DNA of 64,000 bases. It comes from Notamacropus eugenii. Taxonomy: Eukaryota > Chordata > Mammalia > Diprotodontia > Macropodidae. Position numbers and translations under genes: made by a program. This document shows, piece by piece, positions 32,735 through 43,090 of this stretch. The stretch lies in assembly GCF_028372415.1 (NCBI RefSeq), contig NC_092873.1:355970128-356034127 (forward strand), read 5' to 3'. The notes below the pieces were generated by a model, which was not told the DNA's origin, ran no database searches, and worked only from the letters and a program-made list of their open reading frames with translations. Every line of letters begins with the position of its first letter. The first letter of the stretch is position 1.

Positions 32735-32930
32735 GGCAGAGGGAAGATCATGGGATCAGATATTTATAGCTGGAAGGAACTTTGGAGGCCATATAGGGCA
32801 ATTCCTTTATTTGTAGGTGAGGAAATGGATTTTCAGAGAGACTGTGACTTGAACAAGGTCACACAGCTATCAGGTGTCTGAAGCAGGCTTTGAACCCTGA
32901 TTCCCAACTCAGTATTCTCTCTATCTTAGC
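32735..32930 (-). repeat. THER1-like SINE
   Basis: 'tatagctggaaggaactttg', 'cttgaacaaggtcacacagc' and 'gctttgaaccctgattccca'. Confidence 0.75.
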
Positions 32931-33109
32931 TGTCAGAAAGGACATAAGATCCAATATGGAATTACTGACCTTGATCTCCTCTGTTTCTCCAAATGTTGGG
33001 ATGGTGGAGGTCTTCGTGGTTGGTCACAAGAACCTGAGGCTTAGCTGACCCTGCTTATGTTCAAGCAGACCTTCTAATTTATACTGCTATGGCAGAAGAG
33101 ACAATAGAC

Positions 33110-33375
33110 TTGGTCTTTTTGGCCCCAGACAGCAGAACTAGGAGAACTGGGTGGAATTTACCAAGAGGTAAATTTAGACTTAACTAAAATGAAAACTTTC
33201 CCCAAATTAGAGCTATCAAAAATGGAATGGAAAAAGTTGATTTCCTTTCACTTAGGGGTCTTTAAAAGAAGGCTGGGTAAGCATTTGTTGGAAATATTGT
33301 ATAAGAGATACCAGTATAGGTAATGGTTAGATTAGTTGGTCTCTGAGGTTCCTTCTAACTTTGAGATTCTGCCAT
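33110..33375 (+). repeat. CR1/L3-like 3' end
   Basis: 'ggggtctttaaaagaaggct', 'gggtaagcatttgttggaaa' and 'ttggtctctgaggttccttc', ending 'tttgagattctg'. Confidence 0.65.
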
Positions 33376-33404
33376 TTTGTTCTCTATTTCACTGAGTAAA
33401 ACAT

Positions 33405-33540
33405 GAATCAGTGGATAAACATTTATTAAGCTCCTGTGTGCTAGGTATTGTGCTAAGCTCTGGAGATACAAAAAGAGGCAAAAGACAGTCTCTGCCCTAA
33501 GGATCTTAAAATTTAATGGAAGAGTATGAAAGACTAGAAA
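33405..33540 (-). repeat. L2-like fragment
   Basis: 'ataaacatttattaagctcc', 'gtattgtgctaagctctgga' and 'cctaaggatcttaaaattta'. Confidence 0.68.
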
Positions 33541-33589
33541 ACATGCTTGCTAGTACATATTAGTTGCAAGTCTGGAGGTAAATCCTCTG

Positions 33590-33705
33590 AAAGCCAGCTG
33601 TGGCACAGGGAAAAGAAAATTGGTTTAGTCAGCGAGACCTGGATTCAAGTCTTGCCTTTGACTATGGGCAAGTTATTTCATCTCCCATTACCCCAGGAAA
33701 CTGCA
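33590..33705 (+). repeat. MIR-like SINE, partial
   Basis: 'ggtttagtcagcgagacctg' and 'gggcaagttatttcatctcc'. Confidence 0.5.
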
Positions 33706-33884
33706 TAAGATTGTGAATGAATGAGAAAGTGAGGATGTGTAGTGATGGTTTCCTTTTCTGGGAGTTTCCTGTGATAATGAAATCAGGTCAAGGCTTCTTA
33801 AAAAAATGAAATCTCAAATTCTACCCTTACCATAATCTCAGCCCTAACTCTAAACTGTCTAATTCTTCTCACCTAGTCCAAGGT

Positions 33885-33890
<6 letters not shown>

Positions 33891-33923
<33 letters not shown>
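33891..33923. repeat. (CA)n microsatellite
   Basis: About 16 uninterrupted CA units. Confidence 0.92.
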
Positions 33924-34021
33924 ATCCCCTCTTCTTTCCACTCCTCAGACATACACCCAAATTCTGCTCTCAGTCTTCCAGCAGTTTATCAGTTTGCTCT
34001 TTTGTGCTCTGTAAATTCTTG

Positions 34022-34380
34022 AGGGCAGCTAAGTGGTGCAGTGGATAGAGTGCCAGGCCTTGAATTAGCAAGACCTGAGTTCAAATCTGGCCTCAGATAC
34101 TTTCCTAGTTGTGTGACCCTGGATAAGTCACTTAACCTCTGTTTGACTTGGAGGCAGCTAGGTCGCTCAGTGGATAAAGCAGTGGGCTTGGAGCCAGGAA
34201 GGGCCAAGTTAAAATCTAGTCTTAAACACTCATTAGTGTGTGATCCTGAGCAAGTCACTTAATCCTGTTTGCCTCAGTTTCCTCATTTGTCAAACAAACT
34301 GGAGAAGGAAATGGCAAACCACTCCAATATCTCTGCCAAGAAAATCTCAAGTGAGAGAGTCTGAAGAGGACTGAATAACA
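34022..34380 (+). repeat. Two tandem CORE-SINEs
   Basis: 34022-34150 is a truncated sense copy ('gggcagctaagtggtgcagt' to 'taacctctgtttgacttgg'). A second, complete copy begins at 34152 with 'ggcagctaggtcgctcagtg' and runs to the 'gagagtctgaagaggactga' tail. Confidence 0.88.
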
Positions 34381-34520
34381 ATATTCTTCAAAATTATTTT
34401 TATTTATTTTTAACATTCATTTAAAAATATTGAGTTCTGAATTTCCTCCCTCCCTCCCTTGATTTCTGTGCCCACTGAGAAGGCACGAACTGTGATATCA
34501 ATTACATAAACAATACTCTT
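34381..34520 (-). repeat. L1 3' UTR fragment
   Basis: 'tttatttatttttaacattc', 'gcccactgagaaggcacgaa' and 'gatatcaattacataaacaa'. Confidence 0.75.
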
Positions 34521-34527
34521 GACTGGC

Positions 34528-34735
34528 ACCCTGGTGTGGTGGATCAGATACTAGATTTTGGAATCAGGAAAATCTGGGTTCGGATCCTGCATCTGACAAT
34601 TATTGGCTGTGTGAAGATACCAGAGAAGTCATTTAACCTCTCTGTGCCTCAGTTTCCTCATCTATAAAATTAAGAGGCAGGATTAATGACCTCTTTGTCC
34701 CTTCCAGCTCTAAATCTATAATCCTTTGAATACCA
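34528..34735 (+). repeat. THER1/MIR3-like SINE
   Basis: 'ctctgtgcctcagtttcctc' and 'cccttccagctctaaatcta'. Ends about 165 bp before the exon 4 acceptor. Confidence 0.75.
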
Positions 34736-34900
34736 GTTTCCCTTGGTTGATGGGTTGACTTGGTTCTTTCTCCCAAGAACACTTGAATGCTTTCTCTATC
34801 ACCTTGGCTTTAAGACAGGGTCAAAGAGGGGGTGGGGTGTGTCTAGGTTTGACTGTTTTCTGTATATGAAATAACCCTACCCTGCCCTTGTTTCTGACAG

Positions 34901-35035
34901 TGCCACCCAGCCCTGGATGGGCAGCGGGGGAAATGCTGGTGTGTGGACCGGAAGACAGGGGTGAGGCTCTCTGGAGGGCTGGAGCTGAGAGGAGAGCTAG
35001 ACTGTCACCAGGCATCAGACGGCCTCCGAGATTGA
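34901..35035 (+). CDS. IGFBP4: IGFBP4 coding exon 4 and stop codon
   Basis: Encodes residues 217-260 and ends at TGA 35033-35035. It completes the thyroglobulin type-1 domain with Cys217, Cys228, Cys230 and Cys251, the signature CWCV at 228-231 and the basic segment DRKTGVRL. The four exons total 783 nt (260 residues plus stop), against 258 for human IGFBP4 as I recall it. All six C-domain cysteines are present. The last nine residues diverge from human, as is common at this tail. No frameshift or premature stop is seen, so the gene appears intact. Confidence 0.97.
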   Translation, partial: CHPALDGQRGKCWCVDRKTGVRLSGGLELRGELDCHQASDGLRD

Positions 35036-35430
35036 GCTGTTTGAGGCCCACAGGCAGGGGTTCCCGAAACACCACCCCCCACCCCAAGAGACCAAGGAAC
35101 CCACTGAGTCTGTGTTTGAATTGGGGGAGGGTGGAGGGAGGCCAGAAAGTCCTTCCTTCCTCCTCCTTGGCCTGGCCTTAATATCTAATCCAGATTTCTC
35201 CCCTTGGTGTGAGTGTGCCCTTTGAAATGTCCTTCTTTGGGCTCCGGTAGCCCAAGGTCTGGGAGTGTGTAGACTCCCATGGCTGTATCCCCAAACTGAT
35301 CCTGAATTCTAGTCTTCAGCCTCCTGGGGATGTTTGCTCCTCACCCTCTTAGTCTGGTGAGTCAGGGGAATGGGTACCAGAAAAGGGTTGGTCTGTAGAA
35401 GAGCATTCTCAGTCTAGAAAGAATAGTATT

Positions 35431-35680
35431 GAGGCAGCTCAGTGTAGTGGTTAGAGAGCTGACCTCAGAGCCAGGAGGACCTGGGTTAGGGTCCCATCTC
35501 TGACCCTGATTGGCTGTGTGACCCTAGGCAAGTCAATTAACCTCTCCATTCTCTCAAACTTTAAGTTTCAGAGAAGTTGTCAACTTGCATTAGGAAAGAG
35601 AATTTCAAAACTCCTGTACCAATGCCACTACAGATCCAGTCTCTGTCCTAGAGGAAGTAATAGGGAGAAGGCAAATACTC
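35431..35680 (+). repeat. SINE of the 'ggttagagagctgacctcag' family in the 3' UTR
   Basis: Head 'gaggcagctcagtgtagtgg', body 'gtgtgaccctaggcaagtca' and tail 'ttgtcaacttgcattaggaa'. Same family as 46555-46745; its tail differs from the 'gtctgactc' SINE. Confidence 0.75.
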
Positions 35681-36837
35681 AGTTCAATTCTTCTAGCCAC
35701 TTTGGGCCCTGTGATAGGTAGGGAATTTGGAGGGGTCCAAATGCAGCTTTTGTGGGTTGAGGATGTGGATGGGGAAAGACTTGTTAGATTCAGCTAACAA
35801 AGTGCCCCAGCTCTTCTCAATCAAGTAGACAAGTAGATTTTTTTGCTTTTTTTTCTCCTCTTGGTCAAAGACTCTTTTCCCCCTTTTCCTCCCCCACTGA
35901 CTCCTAGCTTCAGGGACAGTGCCACGTTCCAGCCCACATGGGTCACCCTTGGTTGCACCACAAATACGACACACAGTCATTGGCTTCCTTCGAGGTTAGG
36001 TCCTGTGTTGCCTCTGATAGCCCAGGCAAAGAAGGGAGCATATTGGCCGGTCACGCTTAGCCAGGATGCTCATATTCACACTGGCTTGGGTGGTTCTCTG
36101 GGTTATAAAGGGGGTGGAGGCAGGAGGGAAGCAGGCTTGAGGAGGGACTAGAAAGTCAGGAAGGAACAAGCAGCCAAGATGTCAGGCACAATCGGGCATG
36201 AGATGATTAAGGAAGTTAACATTATAGAATTTTGAAAGAAGTGGGGGTGTTTGATTCAGTGCTAGAGATAGGGAAAAGGAAGGGATGTAATCCAGCAGTC
36301 CTGGATTTTGGTCTCTTCCCAACTCTCCCATCCCATCCCACCCTGGCTTCTGTAGGCCTCTTTCCCATCCTGGCCCAACCTCCCCACGCTTCCCACTTGT
36401 CCTATGCAACGCCTCTCCTGATGGCCTGGCCTAGCCAGGCTTTTACCCTGTCACTTCTGCGGGATGCACTGCTCTGAAGACATGCTAGCTTTCTTCCAGC
36501 AGACAGCAGGTCACCGCACCGTGTTTTGCATAGGGACCTACCAAATCAGCGATTAGCGATGTTTGGTTGTTGTATGTGTGTGTGTGTTTTTTTAAACAAA
36601 ACAAAACTGAAAAATGTCCCGGTGATATTGTCTGATTGATTTATTTTTGATACTGGGTAGGGTAGGGCTGGAGAGGAAGTGGAGGACTAGAGAATTTGGA
36701 AGAGACAAGGACATTCCTCGAGGCTCTGGGCCTGTTAACACTTCCCTCTCCAGCAGAAGCATTTCTTCACTCACCCCGTACACCAACCCCAATGCCACAT
36801 GTATAGGAGAATATTACATATTTATATAACTCTTGAG

Positions 36838-37095
36838 AGGCAGTGTGAAGTAATGAAGGAAGGGCCAGCCTTGGGGTCAGGAAGACCTGAGTGCTGCCTC
36901 TCCCTCATACTGGCTATGCGACAGTGGGGGACAATGGAAAGAGCCCTAGCTCTGGAATCAGAGGATGTGAGTTTAAATTCCACCTCTTTATGATGCTAGG
37001 CAAATCACTGATCTTCCATGGGCCTCAGTTTCCTTATCTGTAAAATGAAACAGTCGGATTAGATAACCTTTAGGTCCCTTTCAACTCTAGATCGA
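36838..37095 (+). repeat. SINE pair in the 3' UTR (CORE-SINE head plus THER1-like body)
   Basis: 36838-36910 gives a partial head ('gcagtgtgaagtaatgaagg', 'gtcaggaagacctgagtg'). 36925-37095 is a THER1-like copy ('atggaaagagccctagctct', 'cagtttccttatctgtaaaa', 'cctttcaactctagatc'). Confidence 0.75.
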
Positions 37096-37815
37096 ATAGA
37101 TGAGCAAATCATTTCATATTTCAGTGCTTCCAAGCAATTCTCTAGGACTATATGGTTCAGATATACTGCTTCTTTGCAGGGTCTTTCCCCACCAGGAGTA
37201 CAAGAATCAAAGCAGAGGTCTGAATAGCAAGCTCTATATAGGGCTTAAAAGCTTGCAAAGCACTTTCCTCACAACAGTCCTGTAAAATAGATAGGGAAGC
37301 CACACAAAATCATCTTGCCTGCTCCAGTGAGGGATGGCTATTGACTCTGGTCTGGGAGTGGTGAATAATGAGTTCTGGAGAGAGAGGAACCTGGAAGGAA
37401 GAAGAAAGTGGGCCTTAGCAGGAGACTGTGGAACCAATCTGAACTGCATCTATTTCTAGGAAGGGGTGATGGGAAGGTTGAGGCTGACCTGGCTCAGGAA
37501 GAGGATCAGATTTCCTCTGTTAATTTGTCAACCTGGTGGTGGGGGCACCCTGGGGAGAGGCTTGTCTGGGTGTGTGGGGGAAGGCAGAGTAGGAGGTCTG
37601 CACTTTTCTTGACTCTCTTTTGACCCCCAGTACAGATAGTCCCCTGCCTCCAGCCCTGGAGACTTGGGGTTTTAAGCAAATGTATGTGTTTTGATGGGGA
37701 GGGAAAAGGGAGGAGAGATTATGGGGTATGGCTCTCATTCTTACTGAACTGAGTTAATGAGACTGCAGAGTCTCAGCAGCTTCTCACCACTGATTTTGGT
37801 AAATGTAAAGTCTGA

Positions 37816-37821
37816 AATAAA
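37816..37821 (+). terminator. IGFBP4: Probable IGFBP4 polyadenylation signal
   Basis: Canonical AATAAA in 'tctgaaataaaattgg', preceded by single-copy sequence resembling the rest of the 3' UTR and followed within about 12 bases by SINE sequence. Cleavage is expected 10-30 nt downstream, inside or at the edge of that SINE. Confidence 0.65.
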
Positions 37822-37829
37822 ATTGGATT

Positions 37830-37985
37830 CACAGAATCAGGAAGACCTGGGTTAGAATCTTGCTTCAGACACCTATTGGCTGTGCCTGGGCAAACCACTT
37901 AATCTCTTGCCTCAGTTTCCTCATTTGTCAAATGAGGCTGTAGTACCTCATGACCTCCTAGGTCCTTTCCTTCTCTAAGTCAGCC
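37830..37985 (+). repeat. SINE abutting the poly(A) site
   Basis: 'cagaatcaggaagacctggg', 'cagacacctattggctgtgc' and 'ctcatttgtcaaatgaggct'; lacks the first part of the tRNA-like head. Confidence 0.75.
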
Positions 37986-38164
37986 ATCCAGTACTCTCAT
38001 AATCTTCTTTACTCCTTCTCACCATGGCTGGGCTGTGCCTGAGGAGACAAGCTTGGTGTGGTGGGGGGCAAGCTCTCTTCCTATCATAAAGATGACTGAC
38101 AACCTTTGTACACAGATCACGTGGTCTCCTTTTTTCACCCATTTTTCTCCCCTCTAGATTGCTG

Positions 38165-38530
38165 GCTGCAGGAGATTTTAGGAATTATCTAGGTTAGTTT
38201 GGTTCCCAAACCTTTTGGTCTCAGGAAGCTTTTACACTCTTAAAATTATTGAGGACCCCCCACAAAGAGCTTTTGTTTACATGAATTAGAGCTAGAAATA
38301 TTTATTCTATAAGAAATTAAAATGTTTTAGTATTATCACGAAAATAATTTTGATCCTTTGCAAGGGTCTTGAGGACCCCCAGGGTCTCAGGGCCACACTT
38401 TGAGAATTGCTGACCCTCTCATATTACAGATGAGGAAACTGACTCCCAGAGGTGAATGCTGAAGGTAACAAGGGTCAGATGGCAGAGCCAACATAAGCCT
38501 TAGAATACAGTGTTCTTTGCTTTATGTCTG
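38165..38530 (-). repeat. THER1-like SINE split by a hAT element
   Basis: 'gagattttaggaattatcta' stops at about 38194 and the SINE resumes at 38413 with 'accctctcatattacagatg', ending 'acagtgttctttgctttatg'. Confidence 0.6.
38195..38412. mobile_element. hAT-type MITE nested in THER1
   Basis: Left end 'tagtttggttcccaaacctt' and right end 'cacactttgagaattgctg' are imperfect terminal inverted repeats of the CAGTGGTTCTCAAAC type. Interior 'aattattgaggacccccc' and mirrored 'cttgaggacccccagggt'. About 218 bp, no coding capacity. An 8-bp target duplication is no longer visible. Confidence 0.7.
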
Positions 38531-38845
38531 TCTCCTTTAGAGAACTAAGTCAATTCTTGGGCTACTCTGCCAGGCCCAACCCACAGGCCCCCTTCTTTTT
38601 CCCTCCCCTTGTGGTTTATGACTGCTAGTGTGTGTGTGTGAGGATGGTTGGCAAGTTTAAGTTCTAGGCCACCAAGCTAAACTTCTAAAATGTGCCCCAT
38701 CAGCTTACAGCCCTCAGAAATGTGCTCCCCTCCCCCTGAATCCTGTTATTCACAGGGCCTCTAAGCCCCAAAGTGTGGGAGTATCTGTGTTGCGTCTGCA
38801 TACCTATGGTCTATTTATGGGGTATGTGTAGGTGTCCATATCAAC

Positions 38846-39200
38846 AAACATTCATTAAGTGCCTGCTATGCCTACTATGTGCCAGGCACCATGTACCAGG
38901 CACTACACTACACTTGGGCAGGGGGCAAAAAGAGGCAAAAGACAATTATTTGCTCTCAAGTTTACAATCTGATGGGGGAGTCACCATGTGAACAAAGCTA
39001 TCTATATGAGGCAAACTATGTAAAGAATAACGAGGAAATAATTGACAGAGCTTTGGAAGGCACTGGAATTAAGAGGTTGGAAAAAGCTTCCTGGGAAAGT
39101 TGGAACTTAAGGGAAGCCAAGGAAGTCAGTAGGTGGAGTCGAGGAAGGAGAGTGTTCCAGGCTTGGGGGACAGCCAGAGAAAATGCCCAGAGCTGACAGA
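38846..39200 (-). repeat. L2-like / old interspersed repeat, extended copy
   Basis: 'aacattcattaagtgcctgc', 'gtgccaggcaccatgtacca' and 'caaaaagaggcaaaagacaa', continuing into 'gaggaaggagagtgttccag' and 'acagccagagaaaatgccca'. The same internal block recurs at 40.7 and 55.7 kb. Confidence 0.65.
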
Positions 39201-39332
39201 TAGGTGTAGGTGGGGTGTGTGTGCATGATGGTATTTCCATATTCTCTCTCTCTTTCTCTCTTTTTCTCACCCCAAACATACGTATAAGTATATATATGTA
39301 TATACACACACATACATGCACATGCATATGTA

Positions 39333-39513
39333 TGTTGTTTAGTTGTTTCAGTTGCATCTGACTCTGTGTGACCCTATTTGGGGTTTTCTTGGCAGATACT
39401 GGAGTGGTTTGCCATTTCTTTCTCTAGCTTATTTTTACGGATGAGGAAACTATTTGATGAGGCAAATAGGGTTAAGTGAATTGCCTATGACCACACTTCA
39501 CCTAGCTGCCCCC
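39333..39513 (-). repeat. CORE-SINE, internally deleted
   Basis: 'gttgtttagttgtttcagtt', 'cttggcagatactggagtgg' and head remnant 'cttcacctagctgcc'. The middle of the SINE body is missing. Confidence 0.85.
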
Positions 39514-39518
39514 CCGCC

Positions 39519-39534
39519 ACATGTATATGTGTGT

Positions 39535-39566
<32 letters not shown>

Positions 39567-39572
39567 TTGTGT
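39519..39572. repeat. (TG)n microsatellite
   Basis: TG units with TA and TT interruptions. Confidence 0.9.
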
Positions 39573-40496
39573 ACAGACTACACACATATAGAGAGAGTGT
39601 GGGTGGGTGTGTTTATGTAAGGAAAGGTGATCTGTATGGGGAATGTGTGTCACTGTGGATGGGATAGATAGGTGGGTTCATTTTTGTTTTTGGTTCAGGC
39701 TTTTAATTTCATTGATATAGGCAAGTTATTTTTGCTAAAAAGGCACATCAGCAACTCTTCTGCAGCCTAAAGTCTTAGAGAGAGTTTCTTGGGAACCCAG
39801 AGATCCAATGAGTTACCCAGGGTCACAGACCAAAGTAAGCATCACAGTGGACACTTGGCACAAAGTTTTTCTGACTTGGAGGGCAGCTCTTGATCCACTA
39901 GGACCCTGTTGTCTCTCATAAATATACCTACAAGGAAAGCTGACCATCCTCAAATCTGATGAAACTCAGGGTCCCTGGAGAAGATGTTCTGAGCTTGTTG
40001 TCAGTTGAATCAAGAAGATACTGTTCCCCATCCCGTACCCCTTCTTTCCTCCTCAGCCTTGGGGCTGAGTCAGGGGCAGAGGGAGATATTTAAACCACTT
40101 TCTGGTTTAGAGAAGGAGGAGGATGACTTTGTACGAAGTGAACCATAGTCTTCATCTTCTCCACCATAGCTGGTGTTTCCCTCTAAGCTCATGTTGTCAG
40201 AGTTCAAAGGGGGAATTTATGTTCCAGTGCTGGCCTGGCCTTCTGAAACCTGACTTACTTCAGCCAGTAGAAGCTAGTTCTGCTCCTCCCACCTTAAGAC
40301 TCCAAGACCTTAACATCTAAACACTCAGGACTAAGTCCAGGACCAATGACTTCAGTTCCTCAAAAGGTCCATTTCCTTTGGTGAGGGAAGGCTGTGTTAA
40401 AGTTCAAAATCCTTCCTGTTGAGTCTAGGTCTGATCTTCCTTCCCCCCCAGCTTAACTTCATTTAACAAACAGGTATAGGGTGCTTACTATTCAAG
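39573..40496. other. Intergenic, nothing recognised
   Basis: About 0.9 kb with no named repeat or coding sequence. Confidence 0.4.
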
Positions 40497-41260
40497 GTTC
40501 ATTCACTGATTCAACATTTATTAAATTCCTATAACGTGCCAGGCACTGAACTTGGCACTAGGGATACTGACACAAACAAAAATGTGCCAACATACTCCTT
40601 ATCCCCTAGCTACTTATATTCTATCAAAGGAAACACAGGTAAGCACCTAAGCAAATGAAAAAATGAAAACATTGTTTTCAGGAGTGAGATATTAGCAATT
40701 TTGGGGAACAGATAAAACCTTGAGTTAGGAGACAGTTCTTGAATGGAGCTTTGAAGGAAACAAGGAATCAGTGCATTCCAGACATGAGTGAAGACACAAG
40801 GGACAGAACATGGGATGTCATGTCTGAGGAACAGGAAACAGGCCCATTTAGCAGGAATATAGAATTCATAAAAGTGGGTGGCGCAGTAAATAATGTGCTG
40901 GGCTTAGAGTCAGGAAGACTCCTCTTCCTGAGTTCAAAATCTGGCCTCAGACACTTATTGGCTGTGTGACCCTGGGCAAGTCACTTAAGCCTGCTTGCCT
41001 CAGTTTCCTCATCTGTTAAATGAGCTGGAGAAGCAAAGGACAAACCACCCCAGTTTCTTTGCCAAGAAAAGGACTGAAAAGACAACATCAAAAGAGTGCA
41101 TAAAAAGTAATATATTTGATAAGCCTGAAGAGATGAGCTGGTGTCAAATGGTTAAGGGTTTTAAAAGCTGGGAGAGGAGTTTGTATTTGAATGAGGAGCC
41201 ACTCTGGAGGCTCCTAAGCAAGGGAGTGACTTGGGCAGGCTCTGAGCTTTAGGAACTCAA
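40497..41260 (-). repeat. L2-like / old interspersed repeat split by a SINE
   Basis: Left part 'gattcaacatttattaaatt', 'aacgtgccaggcactgaact' and 'cagtgcattccagacatgag'. After the SINE, 'tttgtatttgaatgaggagc' and 'caagggagtgacttgggcag' continue the same element. Confidence 0.6.
40876..41090 (+). repeat. CORE-SINE nested in L2-like element
   Basis: 'gtgggtggcgcagtaaataa', 'tgtgaccctgggcaagtcac' and 'tttctttgccaagaaaagga'; short tail deletion. Confidence 0.88.
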
Positions 41261-42083
41261 TCCAACAAACATTTAAGCCTCTTCGGAACTCTAGTACTGA
41301 GGGGAGATACAAAGTTTAGGCTCCTTTCTTGCTCTCTGAGAGTTTACAACCTAGCAGGGAAATATTACACATGTACATAACTGGGAGGCATCTTTCAACT
41401 TAGGTATATTGTACATTTACAAAACCATGCTATGTGAAGTCTAAGGGGGAAGGTTGGTAGCAAGGGAGAGAGGGTGGGAACACAGAAGACTTGGGGGGGG
41501 GCTGGCATTGGAGTTGGACCTTACAGGACAGGTAGGAATTTGAATAATATTGTAATAGTAAATACTGAGGCATAGGGAATGTGTAAGGCCATTTGAGCTA
41601 CTCTAGGACTCTCTGCCTCCTCCACTGAAATTAATTTTCTTGTCTATGGCCCAGGGTACCACAGCAAGGGGTGAGGGGTTAGGGGAGGTGGGGTAGTCCT
41701 CTTTCCACACTGGGCCCCCTCCCTGGCCCCAGTCTTCTGTTGTTCCATCAGGGGCATTTGGTTTCAATTTCCCAGCTCATTAGTGGTGAGGCCAGCTGAT
41801 CAGGCCCCTATGAAGGGTGTGGGGGCAGGGGCTAGATTTTCTCAGCCAGGGAAGAAAAAAGTTGGACTGAGGAAAACAGATGGACCCCAATGTCAGAGCC
41901 CAGGGGGTGAGTGGGGCAACTTCCTTAGAGTTGGCCAAGAAATCTCCAGGAGGTAAGCCACTGTTGCTCAGCATCTCCCCCTATCAAAGGACCAACAGAA
42001 CAAGCATATCTCTCCCTCAGGCCGTCTGGAGGGGGAACTCCCCCCTACCCATCAGACATTTAGGGTCAGGAATGTTAATTGTG
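41261..42083. other. Largely single-copy intergenic DNA
   Basis: 41266-41360 has L2-like remnants ('gagagtttacaacctagcag'). The remainder to 42083 shows no repeat. 41650-41830 is G-rich. Confidence 0.4.
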
Positions 42084-42222
42084 ATGCAGCCAACATGGTA
42101 CAGTGGAAAGAGTCCCAGCTCCGGAGTCAGAGGAAGTCCCTCGGCTTTAGTTTCCTCATTTGTAAAATAAGAGATTGACCCAGATGGCCCTAAAAGGCCC
42201 TTCTGATCTAGAATCCTATGAA
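42084..42222 (+). repeat. THER1/MIR3-like SINE
   Basis: 'tggtacagtggaaagagtcc', 'agtttcctcatttgtaaaat' and 'cccttctgatctagaatcct'. Confidence 0.7.
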
Positions 42223-42929
42223 TCTCTATGCCCTGTCTCCCCCCTGCCCTCAACACATACCCTCCCCAGACCCAGGAGGACGACAAAAACCAGCTGCTTT
42301 GCAAATGACCCTGAAACATGCTTAGCCACAGAAACTCTCCCTGCATTCCAGACCCTAATGACAGTCACTGATGACCTAGAAAGGAAAAAGTCAGGATCAT
42401 GTGTGTGCAAGGAATGGGGAATGGTAGGCAGGAGGTAGAGCTAGAGTAGAGGAGAGGAGAATGCAGGGGATTGGGAGAAAAGGGAGAGAAAGGACCATGG
42501 AAAGAGGGTGGGAGGCAATGGGGTGGGAAAACAATTGAGGCAGTCTGGGGGATCCCAAGGTTTGGGGAATAGGGACATGCTTGGCCTCAGCCAGGGAGTT
42601 GGCTTGATCAGACTGGGTGAACAATTTTATTCTGGGGGTTTGAATTGGCCTGGCCCCTGGAGTGGGGGAGGGAGATGTCTGCTGCTGATTAAAACCACTC
42701 TCAGCAGTGTGGAGAGCCTCCCCTAACTGCTCCTTCTCCTCCTAGTCCCCCCTCCTTGTTTCTTAATTTCCCTCCTCCAAGACGCCCCCATGGTTCCAGC
42801 CCCCCAGCATTTCTAGCTGGTATGTTGGAAGCAGAGTTGATGAGGGGCAGGAGGAGGTCCCTCCAGCCCAGACAGGTTAGGGCTGGTGGGGAGTGGGTGG
42901 GAGGGCGGGGCTGGTGATGGAAAAGGAGG
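42223..42929. other. Single-copy intergenic DNA
   Basis: No repeats recognised over 0.7 kb, and no coding signature. Confidence 0.4.
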
Positions 42930-43090
42930 GGAGAGGACTTGGGGGCCATTACTGAGCTGCTAAAGTGCAAACAGCATATTTTCACCATCCAACAGCATTT
43001 AATTACACATAAAAACAGGGCTATTAAGCCAAAATTAAACCCTTGTTGGAGACATTTAATTCGGGGCATGACAAATTGCTTTCAGAGGAG
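42930..43090. promoter_or_regulatory. Candidate conserved non-coding element
   Basis: An AT-rich island ('aacagcatttaattacacat', 'gggctattaagccaaaatta', 'gacatttaattcggggcatg') stands out in GC-rich single-copy sequence. It has two TTAATTA/TTTAATT homeodomain-type cores and no repeat similarity. It lies 5 kb 3' of IGFBP4, inside the largest repeat-poor interval of the window. Regulatory function is inference from composition and context only. Confidence 0.35.

Larger units (their letters stand above)
31103..34900 (+). other. IGFBP4: IGFBP4 intron 3
   Basis: 3,798 bp, phase 0, acceptor 'gtttctgacag'. Densely filled with SINE, CR1/L3, L2 and L1 fragments listed separately. Confidence 0.9.
35036..37840 (+). 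other. IGFBP4: IGFBP4 3' UTR (inferred extent)
   Basis: About 2.8 kb from the stop to just past the AATAAA at 37816. I found no other perfect AATAAA before it. It contains SINE insertions at 35431-35680 and 36838-37095, which account for about 0.5 kb of its length. The remaining sequence is single-copy. The exact cleavage site is inferred. Confidence 0.6.
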
